Shown here piece by piece: positions 55,365-63,019 of a DNA stretch of 64,000 nucleotides. The translations under genes were made by a program, and so were the position numbers. The stretch lies in IMG/VR virus record IMGVR_UViG_3300029319_000019, positions 1-64,000 of that record, one strand, 5' to 3'. A model generated the notes under the pieces. The model was not told the DNA's origin. It did no database searches and saw nothing but the letters and a program-made list of their open reading frames with translations. This stretch comes from a virus. The stretch's first letter is position 1. Every line of letters begins with the position of its first letter.

Positions 55365-57609
55365 TGCCCTCTCTTGCTATCTGATTTTTCTCGTTGTCAT
55401 TGTTTGTTTTAGCATCAAGTTCTTTCTCTCTAATATCTAGCTCACGCTGTTTGTTTTCAAAGTCTTGCATTAACTTCTGCATATTGAAGCTATCTAACTC
55501 TGGATTCTTTCTAGCTTCTGCGTTGATTAATGCTACCTCAATATCTAGCTGTCTATCTTTTTCTTTATCAATAGAAGCTCTTTCCATTTCTTGTTGTTGC
55601 ATTTGCATCTGCTGTTGAGCTTGTGCTTGTTGTGCTTGTTGTTGTGCTTGCTCTAATTCTGCTGCAGCTTTCTCTGCTGCTTTTAACTTGCCTTTTATTT
55701 GACTGAAGTTTTCAGACTCAAACATCTCAGCAACCATAGAAGCTTTAGTACCATTCTGAATCATAGCCTGTGCGAGACCCTTAATCTGATCTAATCTCTG
55801 TTGATCCTTGCCAGCGTCAGATACAAAGATACCATAGTTAGCCTCCATATGTTGCAAAGTGTCAATGTCTAAAAAGTCTGCAGTACCATCAGGCATTACA
55901 AACATACCTTGTTTACCAGTAAGCCATGCTTCTTTTGAATAGTCAAGCAGTGCTTGTAAATCTCTTTGTTCTAATCTAGCAAATTTTCTAAATAAATCTT
56001 CTGTAATATGTGAAGATTGTAATATAGCTTGCTGTGAACTAGCTTTACCTTCATACGCACCAATCGTACCTTGTCTTTGTCTAGACACACCAGATATTTT
56101 CTCCCACTCTTGTAGTATAGATTCTAACAGTGTTATGTATTGTGATATAGTCTTGATTGACATATCAAGAACTGATTGATGTTGTGGGTTAAGTTGTATA
56201 CCTTCTTTGTTATAATCTACCCATGCAATACCCGTACCTTCTACATAGTACATAAATTTATCCATGTCCCATTTCTTAGGAATCATGTTAATATCAAACT
56301 GTGCAATAATATCTTTACTTCTAGCTATTGCCAGTTCCATTCTATACTTGTAGATATTGTAGTTTAACTGATAAGGTATACCAAGTGATACTAGTGAAAT
56401 ATTGTCTGCATTTATATCAGAGTACTTTCTACCATTGATAGGCAGTTTGCAAGTAGATGCATTGTCAATAGATAACCTTTGATTAGCTACAGGATTAATG
56501 TTAATGTAAAATCTACCATCAATACGTGTACCTTCCCATACTTCATTTACCCATAGATAAGTTACCTTAGCTCCTGCTTCTTTTAGCTCTTTAGGCATTC
56601 TAAACTTTTCATCAACCTCCATCTCTTCCATAGCTCCAGTATCTGGGTCCATGTATTCTAAGAAACCTACTCTTTTTCTTGACTTCCAATATACAGTAAC
56701 TACTTCTATTAATCTGTTTCTGTATGTGTTTGGATCAGAACCTGCTCTTGCTCTTCTGTATAATAGGTATGATTCTGGATCTGATTGTCTAGGCTCTTCT
56801 AGTTCTAGTACTTGTTCATCTGTTAATGACTCATAGAATGAATCTATAACTGATGATGCATGTACATACTTTCTAACTAATGCCCAGTCTCCATCTTCTA
56901 CAAACTCTATGTCTGGATCTTTATCATAATCAATATCAATAGGATTTAATACTTCATAGAATGGCTCTTTGTTTCTCACGCCTCTATGTGTATATACTTC
57001 ACCTGATACTAAAAAGTGAAACCAAGCTTTTTGTATTTTATCATACACCTCTGACTGTTGCATTATGTATGTCATAGCATGTTGTCCTTTGATAGCTCTG
57101 TTATCTACATAACTATTCTCAAACTGATCTGCTATTTCTTTAGGCATTGGAATATCTTCTGGAGTTTCAATATTCTGCATTACCTCTGGATTAGTTTCAG
57201 CTAATACTTTTAAGAATCTTTGTTGTAAGTTTTGATATATAGCTTGTTGCTTTGCTTTTTCTTTCTGACTTACAGCGTCTCCATTTTGTACTGTAACGGT
57301 GTAATTAAGAGGTCTTTTAGACTTCTCACCTAATAAAAGATCAATAATAGGTTTGATAATAGGATAGTTACGCATTTTAGAGGGGAAATTTGTACGGGAC
57401 TTGCCGTAAGGTTGTGTAACGTAACGATAGTCATCCTCATAAATTACACCGTTGTAGTAATCATACAATCTCTTTAGGTCATCTTTTCTTTCGTTGACCC
57501 CATATAAAGATAACTCTATGTAGGCTTCTACACAGCTCTCTCTCCATTTTTTATTCTTCTTTGATAAAGGCAGCTTTTGCTGCGGTATTTTGTCTCCCCC
57601 TAGATACAT
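55354..57609 (-). CDS. Portal protein
   Basis: The protein has 751 residues, matching crAss-like portals. The sequence contains the wing/stem-type pattern: RRLYDYYNG-like helices at about 45-53, FPSKMRNYPIIKPIIDLLLGEKSKRPLNY near 75-105, and conserved FHFLVSGEVYTHRGVRNKEPFYEVLNP near 190-220. KWDMDKFMYYVEGTGIAWVDYN comes later, followed by an EWEKISGVSRQRQG helix. The last 120 residues are a Gln/Ala-rich coiled coil (EQAQQQAQQAQAQQQMQMQ). It lies between TerL and the scaffold-like gene as expected. A 78-nt gap precedes it, with no clear promoter. Confidence 0.85.
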   Translation of the reverse strand: MYLGGDKIPQQKLPLSKKNKKWRESCVEAYIELSLYGVNERKDDLKRLYDYYNGVIYEDDYRYVTQPYGKSRTNFPSKMRNYPIIKPIIDLLLGEKSKRPLNYTVTVQNGDAVSQKEKAKQQAIYQNLQQRFLKVLAETNPEVMQNIETPEDIPMPKEIADQFENSYVDNRAIKGQHAMTYIMQQSEVYDKIQKAWFHFLVSGEVYTHRGVRNKEPFYEVLNPIDIDYDKDPDIEFVEDGDWALVRKYVHASSVIDSFYESLTDEQVLELEEPRQSDPESYLLYRRARAGSDPNTYRNRLIEVVTVYWKSRKRVGFLEYMDPDTGAMEEMEVDEKFRMPKELKEAGAKVTYLWVNEVWEGTRIDGRFYININPVANQRLSIDNASTCKLPINGRKYSDINADNISLVSLGIPYQLNYNIYKYRMELAIARSKDIIAQFDINMIPKKWDMDKFMYYVEGTGIAWVDYNKEGIQLNPQHQSVLDMSIKTISQYITLLESILQEWEKISGVSRQRQGTIGAYEGKASSQQAILQSSHITEDLFRKFARLEQRDLQALLDYSKEAWLTGKQGMFVMPDGTADFLDIDTLQHMEANYGIFVSDAGKDQQRLDQIKGLAQAMIQNGTKASMVAEMFESENFSQIKGKLKAAEKAAAELEQAQQQAQQAQAQQQMQMQQQEMERASIDKEKDRQLDIEVALINAEARKNPELDSFNMQKLMQDFENKQRELDIREKELDAKTNNDNEKNQIAREGNAE

Positions 57610-57687
57610 ATGTATGCAAAATTAATTAAATTTATATTTTGTTATACTACCTGTGTGCCTTTTGTACTCCCTATTATAAATATAACA

Positions 57688-59679
57688 CTAGTAGTAATTT
57701 TTATCAAACCAATCATTAGATGAGTTATCTTCTAATATTTCTTTTACCTCTGCGTTATACAACTCTCTGGTATGATACATTCCCACCATTAGTGCCATAA
57801 CACGGTCAAAGTTACCTCTGTGATTAAACTTTATTAACTCTTGTAAAAGAGCCAAGTCATATATCTTGTGTAAGTTCAAAGTTATTTTATCTCCATCGTC
57901 TGATCTTACAGCATTTAGCCAGTCTCGTATGTACAACTCTCCTTGTCTTTTTCTAGCCTCTGTTGTATGCATACCATAGTTACGTTTTACATTTCTAGAT
58001 CTTAGATCTTTTTTGTCTAGCATTTCAAACTCTTCTTGTAATCTATGTAACTTTCTATGCTGTCTTGCGTATTGTATAACAGCACCACGATCATTCTCAA
58101 ACCCTATCTTTGCATTATAATAATCAGCTAGCATAAATAAATTTTTATTATATTCGTCTTGCGTATGTGGTCTACCTACATAGCTAGCAACAATTAAATC
58201 ATCAGGCTTTGATATATTATTTATTCTCTTTATCACATACGCAGCACCTAGAGAACTGGAATCTGCTGATTGGTTTTGTCCATACGGGTCATGACAAACT
58301 AGATATAGATTGTGTGGGACTTGTCCCTCTTGATTCCGATATGGACCTTCATACAGAACAATGGCTCCTGTTAAATTATCTTCCTTACGATGAGGAAACC
58401 TTAGAATAGGTCTTGCATCTCCATCTGGTTCAAACTTTATCTTATTATCTTTACCATAGTACAATCTACCAGCTGTACCTATTGCATGCAGCTTGTTTGC
58501 TTTTACTTTGTTATACTGTTCTTGTAGTGATGAAATGTCAAATAGATTTGATGACACTTGTAGTGTAGCTTCACTAGGACATAATGGATGTTCTGCTATA
58601 TATTGATCGTAGGCTTTTGGATCATTAGTGCCTTTCTTTTTATTCCTATTAGTCTGTTCAAACTCTTTAGCTTCTTCTACATTAGAGTTACCATCATCAT
58701 CAATAAATCCTTCTAAGTTCTCAAAGATTGGTACAAAGTATCCACACTCTGTGCCCATAGCACCATCATCCCACTCGTTTGCAAAAGATAGACAGTCATA
58801 TGATTCTGGGTTGTAGAATAATTCTTCCATACCCGCAAAGTCTACACCCTGTGTACCGCCTGTACCAAAAGCAATCATAGTACCTAGCGTCTTACTACCT
58901 TGACGCATTGTTGGCATAGCTACTTCCCAAGCTTTTAGTAGTCCTGGAAATGATCCTGCCTCTTCAAAAAATATAAGTTCACCTGCCTTACCCCTTACTT
59001 TATCTGGATCATCTTTTAGTGACACACCTATAATCTGTGACTTCATACCCATCTCTACAAGTGCACCATTTACATTCTTCTTGTATCCAGATTGCTTGTG
59101 CATTTCTCTATCTCGCAATCTTGGCTGTGTCCATGCTGTATTATCATCTACAAATGACATAATATCCCAAGCTTTAGATAATAAACCATCCCCAATCAAG
59201 TATTCTTTCTGCCCTGCAAATACATAGTTCTTACTATTACGCACATGAAAGTAGTTACGTACCAACATAGCAGCAGCTTTGTAAGAAAATCCTTTACGAC
59301 GTGCTTTTAACACTGTCATGTGCTTGTTTTCTTTCCTACATCTATCTACTGCAGTAAAGTATTTCCAATCTCCGTCGTAAAATGCTGGGAATGTACGCTC
59401 TCTTCGAGCTATAACTGTACCATCTGGTAGTTCTTCATCAACAGATCTGTCAATGGGACAATAGTTAAGATAAAAATAGTGGTTGCCTGTGATTGTTACA
59501 CCGTTATAGGTGTACCCATATAAGCATCTTTTGCGTTCTTCGTCCCAGTATTCAAAGTATGGCTTTGTACCAGGCAGTGCATTAGTATAATATCCGTTCT
59601 TAAGATACTTATTAGCTGCTGGAGCTAATCCTTGCGTTTGTTTAAAAACTTGTTTTTTATATTCTGTAACTCCTGACAT
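57688..59679 (-). CDS. terL: Terminase large subunit (TerL)
   Basis: The protein has 663 residues. The N-terminal ATPase carries a non-canonical Walker A segment (LKARRKGFSYKAAAM, about 120-134) and a Walker B with catalytic Glu (ELIFFEEAGS, about 230-239). The C-terminal nuclease shows LYLVCHDPYGQ (about 456-466, with a metal-binding Asp), IGFENDRGAVI and a final NFDRVMALMVGMYHT segment. The early segment YNGVTITGNHYFYLNYCPI is typical of this TerL group. It overlaps the upstream 92-residue gene by 55 nt; the start is supported by the conserved N-terminus. The motor packages DNA through the portal encoded downstream. Confidence 0.9.
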   Translation of the reverse strand: MSGVTEYKKQVFKQTQGLAPAANKYLKNGYYTNALPGTKPYFEYWDEERKRCLYGYTYNGVTITGNHYFYLNYCPIDRSVDEELPDGTVIARRERTFPAFYDGDWKYFTAVDRCRKENKHMTVLKARRKGFSYKAAAMLVRNYFHVRNSKNYVFAGQKEYLIGDGLLSKAWDIMSFVDDNTAWTQPRLRDREMHKQSGYKKNVNGALVEMGMKSQIIGVSLKDDPDKVRGKAGELIFFEEAGSFPGLLKAWEVAMPTMRQGSKTLGTMIAFGTGGTQGVDFAGMEELFYNPESYDCLSFANEWDDGAMGTECGYFVPIFENLEGFIDDDGNSNVEEAKEFEQTNRNKKKGTNDPKAYDQYIAEHPLCPSEATLQVSSNLFDISSLQEQYNKVKANKLHAIGTAGRLYYGKDNKIKFEPDGDARPILRFPHRKEDNLTGAIVLYEGPYRNQEGQVPHNLYLVCHDPYGQNQSADSSSLGAAYVIKRINNISKPDDLIVASYVGRPHTQDEYNKNLFMLADYYNAKIGFENDRGAVIQYARQHRKLHRLQEEFEMLDKKDLRSRNVKRNYGMHTTEARKRQGELYIRDWLNAVRSDDGDKITLNLHKIYDLALLQELIKFNHRGNFDRVMALMVGMYHTRELYNAEVKEILEDNSSNDWFDKNYY

Positions 59680-59903
59680 TTTTCATATTCTTCTGTGCTT
59701 ATAAAATGATGTATTAACAAATCTAAAGTAGCTTCATCTCTTCCATCACTTTCTATAGGATCAAAAGGTAAATAAAAATCTTCTATCCTACCTGTCTTCT
59801 CAGCTTTCTCGTATATATCATCAAGAGTTATTCTTTTAGTTACAAAGTCATACGCATTCTCCATGGCATTATTATAATCTTGTAAGTCTTCTAAAAAATC
59901 CAT
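59625..59903 (-). CDS. Small acidic protein upstream of TerL (92 aa)
   Basis: A helical acidic protein (MDFLEDLQDYNNAMENAYDF..., then YLPFDPIESDGRDEATLDLLIHHF) with a basic end (NIKNKFLNKRKD). There is no named family, export signal or catalytic motif. Its 3' end overlaps TerL by 55 nt, so the two are likely coupled, and a small-terminase or packaging-accessory role is possible. The position resembles that of small genes preceding TerL in other phages. Confidence 0.6.
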   Translation of the reverse strand: MDFLEDLQDYNNAMENAYDFVTKRITLDDIYEKAEKTGRIEDFYLPFDPIESDGRDEATLDLLIHHFISTEEYEKCQELQNIKNKFLNKRKD

Positions 59904-59912
59904 GTCTCAAAT

Positions 59913-60419
59913 CTACGAACTATATTTGTTAACTACAACACCGCCACGTGTATTTGTATTTACTTGTTCTTGTTTAGCTACTTGCTCTTCTAGTTTTGAT
60001 AATCCACTAACTACATCTCCCATCTTAGATAAATTAGCAACCAAGTCTTTTGCATGAAAGATCGGTCTACCATTATCATCCATCATTGTTAGATCTACAG
60101 TCTCAAAATACTTTTGTAGTTTTATTACTGACAGTCTTGCTGCCTTCAATAGTTTTACTGCAGATGTTTCTTTTAATTTTTTGTATGTATCACAAGCTGC
60201 TTTTACTTTAGAACTAGGTGCCCACTTTGATTTACCATATACACCTAACACTACCTCATCATGTCTACTCTCTTCATCATATACCGCATATGGAGATTTA
60301 TGATCACACATAAAGTACACATATGCAAGTTCTTTAGAATCTAAAGGCTTAAATTCTATAATACTTAGTGCATATGGAGAAGGCACTGCTACGTTATCAA
60401 CTATCTCTAGTAACTCCAT
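59913..60419 (-). CDS. Conserved protein upstream of TerL, possible small terminase (168 aa)
   Basis: The N-terminal half is alpha/beta (VPSPYALSIIEFKPLDSKELAYVYFMCDH). A Lys-rich helical part follows (KVKAACDTYKKLKETSAVKLLKAARLSVIKLQKYFETV), with a C-terminal coiled coil (VANLSKMGDVVSGLSKLEEQVAKQEQ). No clear DNA-binding motif is visible. The small size, helical composition and location just upstream of TerL match TerS position in many phages, but this is only positional evidence. It overlaps the IHF/HU gene by 23 nt. Confidence 0.55.
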   Translation of the reverse strand: MELLEIVDNVAVPSPYALSIIEFKPLDSKELAYVYFMCDHKSPYAVYDEESRHDEVVLGVYGKSKWAPSSKVKAACDTYKKLKETSAVKLLKAARLSVIKLQKYFETVDLTMMDDNGRPIFHAKDLVANLSKMGDVVSGLSKLEEQVAKQEQVNTNTRGGVVVNKYSS

Positions 60420-60612
60420 TTATATTATCTCTTCTTTCTTTTTTAGAATAAAATCTACCAAAGTATGGCAGTCTTACAGAGTGAAAATTACCTTCAGACA
60501 TAATTTTTGCTACATACTTAAACTGGCTGTTTATAATTTTCTCTACCTTTTCAAGAGGTAAATTATACTTTGTCGCTAGTATCTGTATTACTTCCTTTTT
60601 TGACTTTGCCAT
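60397..60612 (-). CDS. IHF/HU-like DNA-binding protein
   Basis: The protein has 71 residues. The sequence shows the HU/IHF start (KEVIQILATKYNLPLEKVEKIINSQFKYVAKIM), then the beta-arm region RLPYFGRFYSKKERRDN, where the canonical family has xLxGFGxFxxxxRxxRxGxNP. It is slightly shorter than the usual 90-100 residues because the C-terminal helix is missing. IHF-like genes near TerL are a feature of crAss-like phages. It would bend DNA in replication, packaging or transcription. Overlaps with both neighbours are consistent with operon translation. Confidence 0.8.
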   Translation of the reverse strand: MAKSKKEVIQILATKYNLPLEKVEKIINSQFKYVAKIMSEGNFHSVRLPYFGRFYSKKERRDNINGVTRDS

Positions 60613-60862
60613 TGGTTTGTGATTTCCATTTGTTTATAGGACATGTAGTTGATCTCCATTTTGCTTTGTGTTGTATTAAACATCCGCATTTACCACACCT
60701 CATTCTATCTCTTATTAAATGCTCACAGCTATTACAATCAGATAATCTCTCTGCATAGTCTTCTTCAGATACATTAGGGGCACCTTCAGATATATACTTA
60801 GCAAGATCTTTACTAAAACTCTTAGTCATTTGCCATAAACTTGGCATTTTATCCTTACTCAT
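60563..60862 (-). CDS. Zinc-ribbon-like small protein (99 aa)
   Basis: The central segment has the Cys pattern CNSCEHL...CGKCGCLIQHKAKW...C, consistent with a zinc-binding ribbon (CxxC...CxxCxC plus one more Cys). The N-terminal 40 residues are helical (SLWQMTKSFSKDLAKYISEG) and the C-terminus is basic and disordered. Such proteins occur in many phages beside packaging or transcription genes. It overlaps the wHTH-like gene upstream by 8 nt and the IHF/HU gene downstream by 50 nt. Function is unknown; nucleic-acid binding is likely. Confidence 0.65.
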   Translation of the reverse strand: MSKDKMPSLWQMTKSFSKDLAKYISEGAPNVSEEDYAERLSDCNSCEHLIRDRMRCGKCGCLIQHKAKWRSTTCPINKWKSQTNGKVKKGSNTDTSDKV

Positions 60863-61187
60863 TCCAGTTAATGTTTACTTCTACTTTCTTAGTATCTAAA
60901 TTTAATAATCTACTTAAAATATAGTTTTTACCATCTTTTCTAATAGCTCTTTTGTCTTTCATCTTCTTTACATAATTATTTAATGTATTGAAGTCTGCTA
61001 GTCCTAAAACTTTTGCTGCAGCTTTTTTAACTTTTGCAGAACATATACTAGGATCTTCTAAGGCAACAGCTGCATCTACTAAGGCTGCTAAAACTTTTAC
61101 CTCTGTAGAAGTAAGATTAAACACCCCGTTCCAGAACTGTAAATATTTTAGTGTAGAATTTACTTTAATCGTTATCTTTTGCTCCAT
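60855..61187 (-). CDS. Winged-helix-like putative regulatory protein (110 aa)
   Basis: A helical protein with LTSTEVKVLAALVDAAVAL, KVKKAAAKVLGLADFNTLNNYVKKMKDKRAI and a wing-like end (RKDGKNYILSRLLNLD). This fits a helix-turn-helix fold of the winged type. Its place near the start of the late operon suggests a regulator of transcription or replication. No named family. It overlaps the upstream gene by 23 nt. Confidence 0.6.
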   Translation of the reverse strand: MEQKITIKVNSTLKYLQFWNGVFNLTSTEVKVLAALVDAAVALEDPSICSAKVKKAAAKVLGLADFNTLNNYVKKMKDKRAIRKDGKNYILSRLLNLDTKKVEVNINWNE

Positions 61188-61347
61188 CTTGTTCTTCTTT
61201 TTCTTTTAAATACGCAGTAAGTATAGCTTCGTACTGTTGTAATTGTATTTTTTGGTTTTCTAATAATTGATACACTTCATACGCTACTCTTATAGGTTTA
61301 CCATCAATATATATTCTTCTTTTATTCTGTTTCTTCAGTGCTTTCAT
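61165..61347 (-). CDS. Small helical protein (60 aa)
   Basis: Short coiled-coil protein (YQLLENQKIQLQQYEAILTAYLKEK) with a basic N-terminus (KALKKQNKRRIYIDGKPIRV). There is no export signal. It overlaps both neighbours by about 25 nt, an arrangement shared by the run of small genes at the head of the late operon. Function is unknown. Confidence 0.55.
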   Translation of the reverse strand: MKALKKQNKRRIYIDGKPIRVAYEVYQLLENQKIQLQQYEAILTAYLKEKEEQDGAKDND

Positions 61348-61513
61348 CTTCTACTGTTACTATTAATATATATTCCATGTCCCCTATCAAGACTTGTATA
61401 TCCCATGTACAATTTATATTTTTTTCTGACCACATGTCTAACTTTTCTTCAAATTCTCTATACAATAAAAAGAGTTCTTCCCAACTATGAGTCTGAAACT
61501 TTGTTCTGATCAT
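61322..61513 (-). CDS. Small protein of unknown function (63 aa)
   Basis: An acidic protein with a helical N-terminus (SWEELFLLYREFEEKLDMW) and a beta-strand C-terminus (WDIQVLIGDMEYILIVTVED). It overlaps the upstream 88-residue gene by 29 nt and the downstream gene by 26 nt. No family recognised. Confidence 0.55.
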   Translation of the reverse strand: MIRTKFQTHSWEELFLLYREFEEKLDMWSEKNINCTWDIQVLIGDMEYILIVTVEDESTEETE

Positions 61514-61751
61514 CCTTAAATTGTATTGTTGCTCTATCGTTTTCTACTACTATGGTAGCAGTCTTAGATTGCCTGTTAAATTCATCTATATACTTAGATA
61601 TATCTTCTCTTGTACACAAAAATGACAAGAACACAGACAGCTCTTTTGCTGCTCTGGATGTATTATGCTTTAGATCGTTAGTTTTTTGAGTGTGTTCTAT
61701 CAATTCTAAGTAATCATCCAGGTTTATTGTAACTGTTCCTGGCAACTTCAT
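61485..61751 (-). CDS. Small protein of unknown function (88 aa)
   Basis: A strand-helix-strand arrangement: TVTINLDDYLELIEHTQKT, a helical region including AAKELSVFLSFLCTREDISKYIDEF, and ATIVVENDRATIQF. The layout could be a small dimerisation domain. It overlaps the groES-like stop by one base and lies second in the late operon. No family recognised. Confidence 0.6.
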   Translation of the reverse strand: MKLPGTVTINLDDYLELIEHTQKTNDLKHNTSRAAKELSVFLSFLCTREDISKYIDEFNRQSKTATIVVENDRATIQFKDDQNKVSDS

Positions 61752-62026
61752 TAGAACTTACCTAATACTTGAAACTCATTAACAAACAAATACTGAACTT
61801 CGTCAATATGAATAAGCATTGCCTCTGTGTTTGGATCTACCATGATCTTATCACCCGGCTCACACTGCGTAACTTGCGGTCCTACCGCCAATACTTCTAC
61901 AATATTTGTCTGTAATTGTCTTGCAGTCTCGTCATCAAGAATGATACCTGCATCTGTCTTCTTTTTGTCCGGTCTTGGTACTACTATCCATGCACCAAAC
62001 GGTTGAAATGTAAATTCCTTTGCCAT
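61751..62026 (-). CDS. groES: GroES-like co-chaperonin
   Basis: The protein has 91 residues, close to the Cpn10 family's size. It starts with GAWIVVPRPDKKKTDAGIILDDE, the barrel strand followed by the mobile loop that contacts GroEL. VEVLAVGP follows, then CEPGDKIMVDPNTEAMLIHIDEVQYLFVNEFQVLGKF, in the order of GroES. Phages such as T4 encode a co-chaperonin (gp31) to fold the capsid protein with host GroEL; a similar role for the capsid genes here is inferred. It is the first gene of the late operon, 26 nt downstream of a host-type promoter. Confidence 0.88.
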   Translation of the reverse strand: MAKEFTFQPFGAWIVVPRPDKKKTDAGIILDDETARQLQTNIVEVLAVGPQVTQCEPGDKIMVDPNTEAMLIHIDEVQYLFVNEFQVLGKF

Positions 62027-62051
62027 TGCTATCTATAATTAGTTATAAATG

Positions 62052-62084
62052 CAAAGGTATAATAAAATATTTTACAAATACAAG
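62052..62084 (-). promoter_or_regulatory. Bacteroidota-type promoter for the late operon
   Basis: On the minus strand, TACCTTTG at 62059-62052 is an exact match to the TAnnTTTG -7 element of Bacteroidota primary sigma factor promoters. A CTTG at 62084-62081 lies 21 nt upstream, close to the -33 TTTG spacing. Transcription would begin about 20-25 nt before the groES-like ATG. This predicts that the late operon is read by host RNA polymerase. Confidence 0.65.
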
Positions 62085-62430
62085 TGTTTTTTGAAGAACT
62101 TCACTATTGGGTACACCACACCCCTAGGAGATTTGCTATTTCAGTTGGAATTTTACCTCTGGCAGTGCTGTCTTTTGGACTACCTAAGGACACTAAAACT
62201 GATGTTAATTCATCACACCTACCTCTGTGTAATGTGCCCTAACCGTTGGCTATATCCGCCTTTTCAGAGACTATTGGAGAAAACTCTAATCCTTATTTAG
62301 GATCTACAATCCAACGTCTGACCCCATAACTACCTTTCGGCCCTCTGGGGTGATACGTATATTACGTGTCTCTGCGGACAAAAATACTAAAAAAAATTTA
62401 ACCACCAAAATTTTTGAGCGTGTGTACCTA

Positions 62431-62458
62431 CTATTGCAAAGACCCTACCTATGTTTCG
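62431..62458 (+). promoter_or_regulatory. Bipartite phage element, copy 1
   Basis: CTATTG at 62431-62436, then 13 nt starting CAAAGAC, then TATGTTTCG at 62450-62458. The layout (CTATTGCAwAGAC, then TAnnTnnCG, 13-nt spacing between CTATTG and TA) is shared with two other copies. It is a candidate promoter for the rightward genes, 126 nt before the ATG at 62584. Confidence 0.6.
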
Positions 62459-62506
62459 GAGTTAGAGATACCCCGTGCATAAATATATATAAATTATATG
62501 TATGTT

Positions 62507-62534
62507 CTATTGCATAGACATTCGCTAGCTCTCG
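62507..62534 (+). promoter_or_regulatory. Bipartite phage element, copy 2
   Basis: CTATTG at 62507-62512, 13 nt beginning CATAGAC, then TAGCTCTCG at 62526-62534. It ends 49 nt before the ATG at 62584, a plausible promoter distance. It matches copy 1 and copy 3 in both half-sites and in the 13-nt spacing. Confidence 0.6.
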
Positions 62535-62583
62535 CGTAGTGTGTCGCGGTGATACACTCGTATAATCTAACAACAATTGTGAT

Positions 62584-62832
62584 ATGAATAAGCTAAGCAC
62601 TTATCTTAAAGAAAACGGCTATATGCAAGCCAAAGTAGTAAATGGCCCTAATGGTGACTTCGTTGTTGCAGCTAAAGAGGATAACTCTATTGCAACATTC
62701 CCAGTAGGCAAGAACTCTCAAGGAGAAACAGACATCTTCGCATTCAACTATGTAGTAGGTACGCGTGACGGTATTAGTCAAGTAATTGCTACTGTTAATC
62801 AGTATAGTGAAACAGAGTTCCAAGTATTGTAA
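62584..62832 (+). CDS. Small early protein of unknown function (82 aa)
   Basis: A soluble protein beginning MNKLSTYLKENGYMQAKVV. The middle (GDFVVAAKEDNSIATFPVGKN) suggests a small beta-barrel-like fold. The C-terminus (GISQVIATVNQYSETEFQVL) ends in a strand. It is preceded by two copies of the bipartite element and followed by a strong rho-independent terminator, so it looks like a monocistronic early gene. No family recognised. Confidence 0.7.
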   Translation: MNKLSTYLKENGYMQAKVVNGPNGDFVVAAKEDNSIATFPVGKNSQGETDIFAFNYVVGTRDGISQVIATVNQYSETEFQVL

Positions 62833-62838
62833 TTAGTT

Positions 62839-62868
62839 AGAGGCTTCGGCCTCTTTCTTTTCTTTTTT
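62839..62868 (+). terminator. Rho-independent terminator
   Basis: AGAGGC-TTCG-GCCTCT at 62839-62854, a perfect 6-bp stem with a stable UUCG loop, followed by a T-rich tract (62855-62868). It lies 6 nt after the stop of the 82-residue gene. Confidence 0.92.
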
Positions 62869-62906
62869 CTGTTGTTTACTACAATACGAATAAGATACTT
62901 ATTGTT

Positions 62907-62934
62907 CTATTGCAAAGACTTTAACTAGATTACG
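62907..62934 (+). promoter_or_regulatory. Bipartite phage element, copy 3
   Basis: CTATTG at 62907-62912, 13 nt beginning CAAAGAC, then TAGATTACG at 62926-62934. It lies 85 nt before the ATG at 63020 and directly downstream of the terminator of the previous gene, exactly where a promoter is needed. The TTCTATTGCA core is identical to copy 2. Confidence 0.65.
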
Positions 62935-62960
62935 AGAGTGTGCGTTGTAGCGTTCATTCA

Positions 62961-62983
62961 CCACATTTTACCACATTTTACCA
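62961..62983. repeat. Tandem 10-nt repeat
   Basis: CCACATTTTA occurs twice in tandem, followed by CCA, in the leader between the third bipartite element and the next gene. It could be a small operator or iteron-like site; no function can be assigned. Confidence 0.7.
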
Positions 62984-63019
62984 ATCAATAGGTTTATTCC
63001 TATTACATTATATATCATT

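Larger units (their letters stand above)
62027..62583. other. Divergent non-coding control region (late operon leftwards, early genes rightwards)
   Basis: This 557-nt stretch holds no convincing gene. It carries a host-type promoter for the late operon (62052-62084) and two copies of a phage bipartite element near 62431 and 62507. Between them is a block with several inverted repeats: CGTTGG/CCAACG at 62244-62249 and 62311-62316, enclosing an ATCCT/AGGAT hairpin; ACCCCA/TGGGGT at 62321-62351; and GATACGT/ACGTGTC at 62352-62370. The block could be a structured RNA, a replication origin or regulatory DNA. No tRNA T-loop signature was found. Confidence 0.7.

Noticed and set aside
57610-57687. 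Promoter before the portal gene
   Set aside because: A TAATTTTG matches the -7 element but has no upstream TTTG at the right spacing and would start transcription at the ATG itself.
62049-62300. 83-codon + strand frame in the control region
   Set aside because: It covers the promoter and inverted repeats, its Cys/Leu/Tyr-rich translation looks non-biological, and it lacks a leader or neighbour spacing typical here.
62230-62370. Possible tRNA
   Set aside because: The stems look cloverleaf-like at first, but there is no GGTTCRA T-arm on either strand, no CCA end and no anticodon arm of proper size.
62961-62983. CRISPR-like array
   Set aside because: Only two copies of a 10-mer with no spacers; it is a simple tandem repeat.
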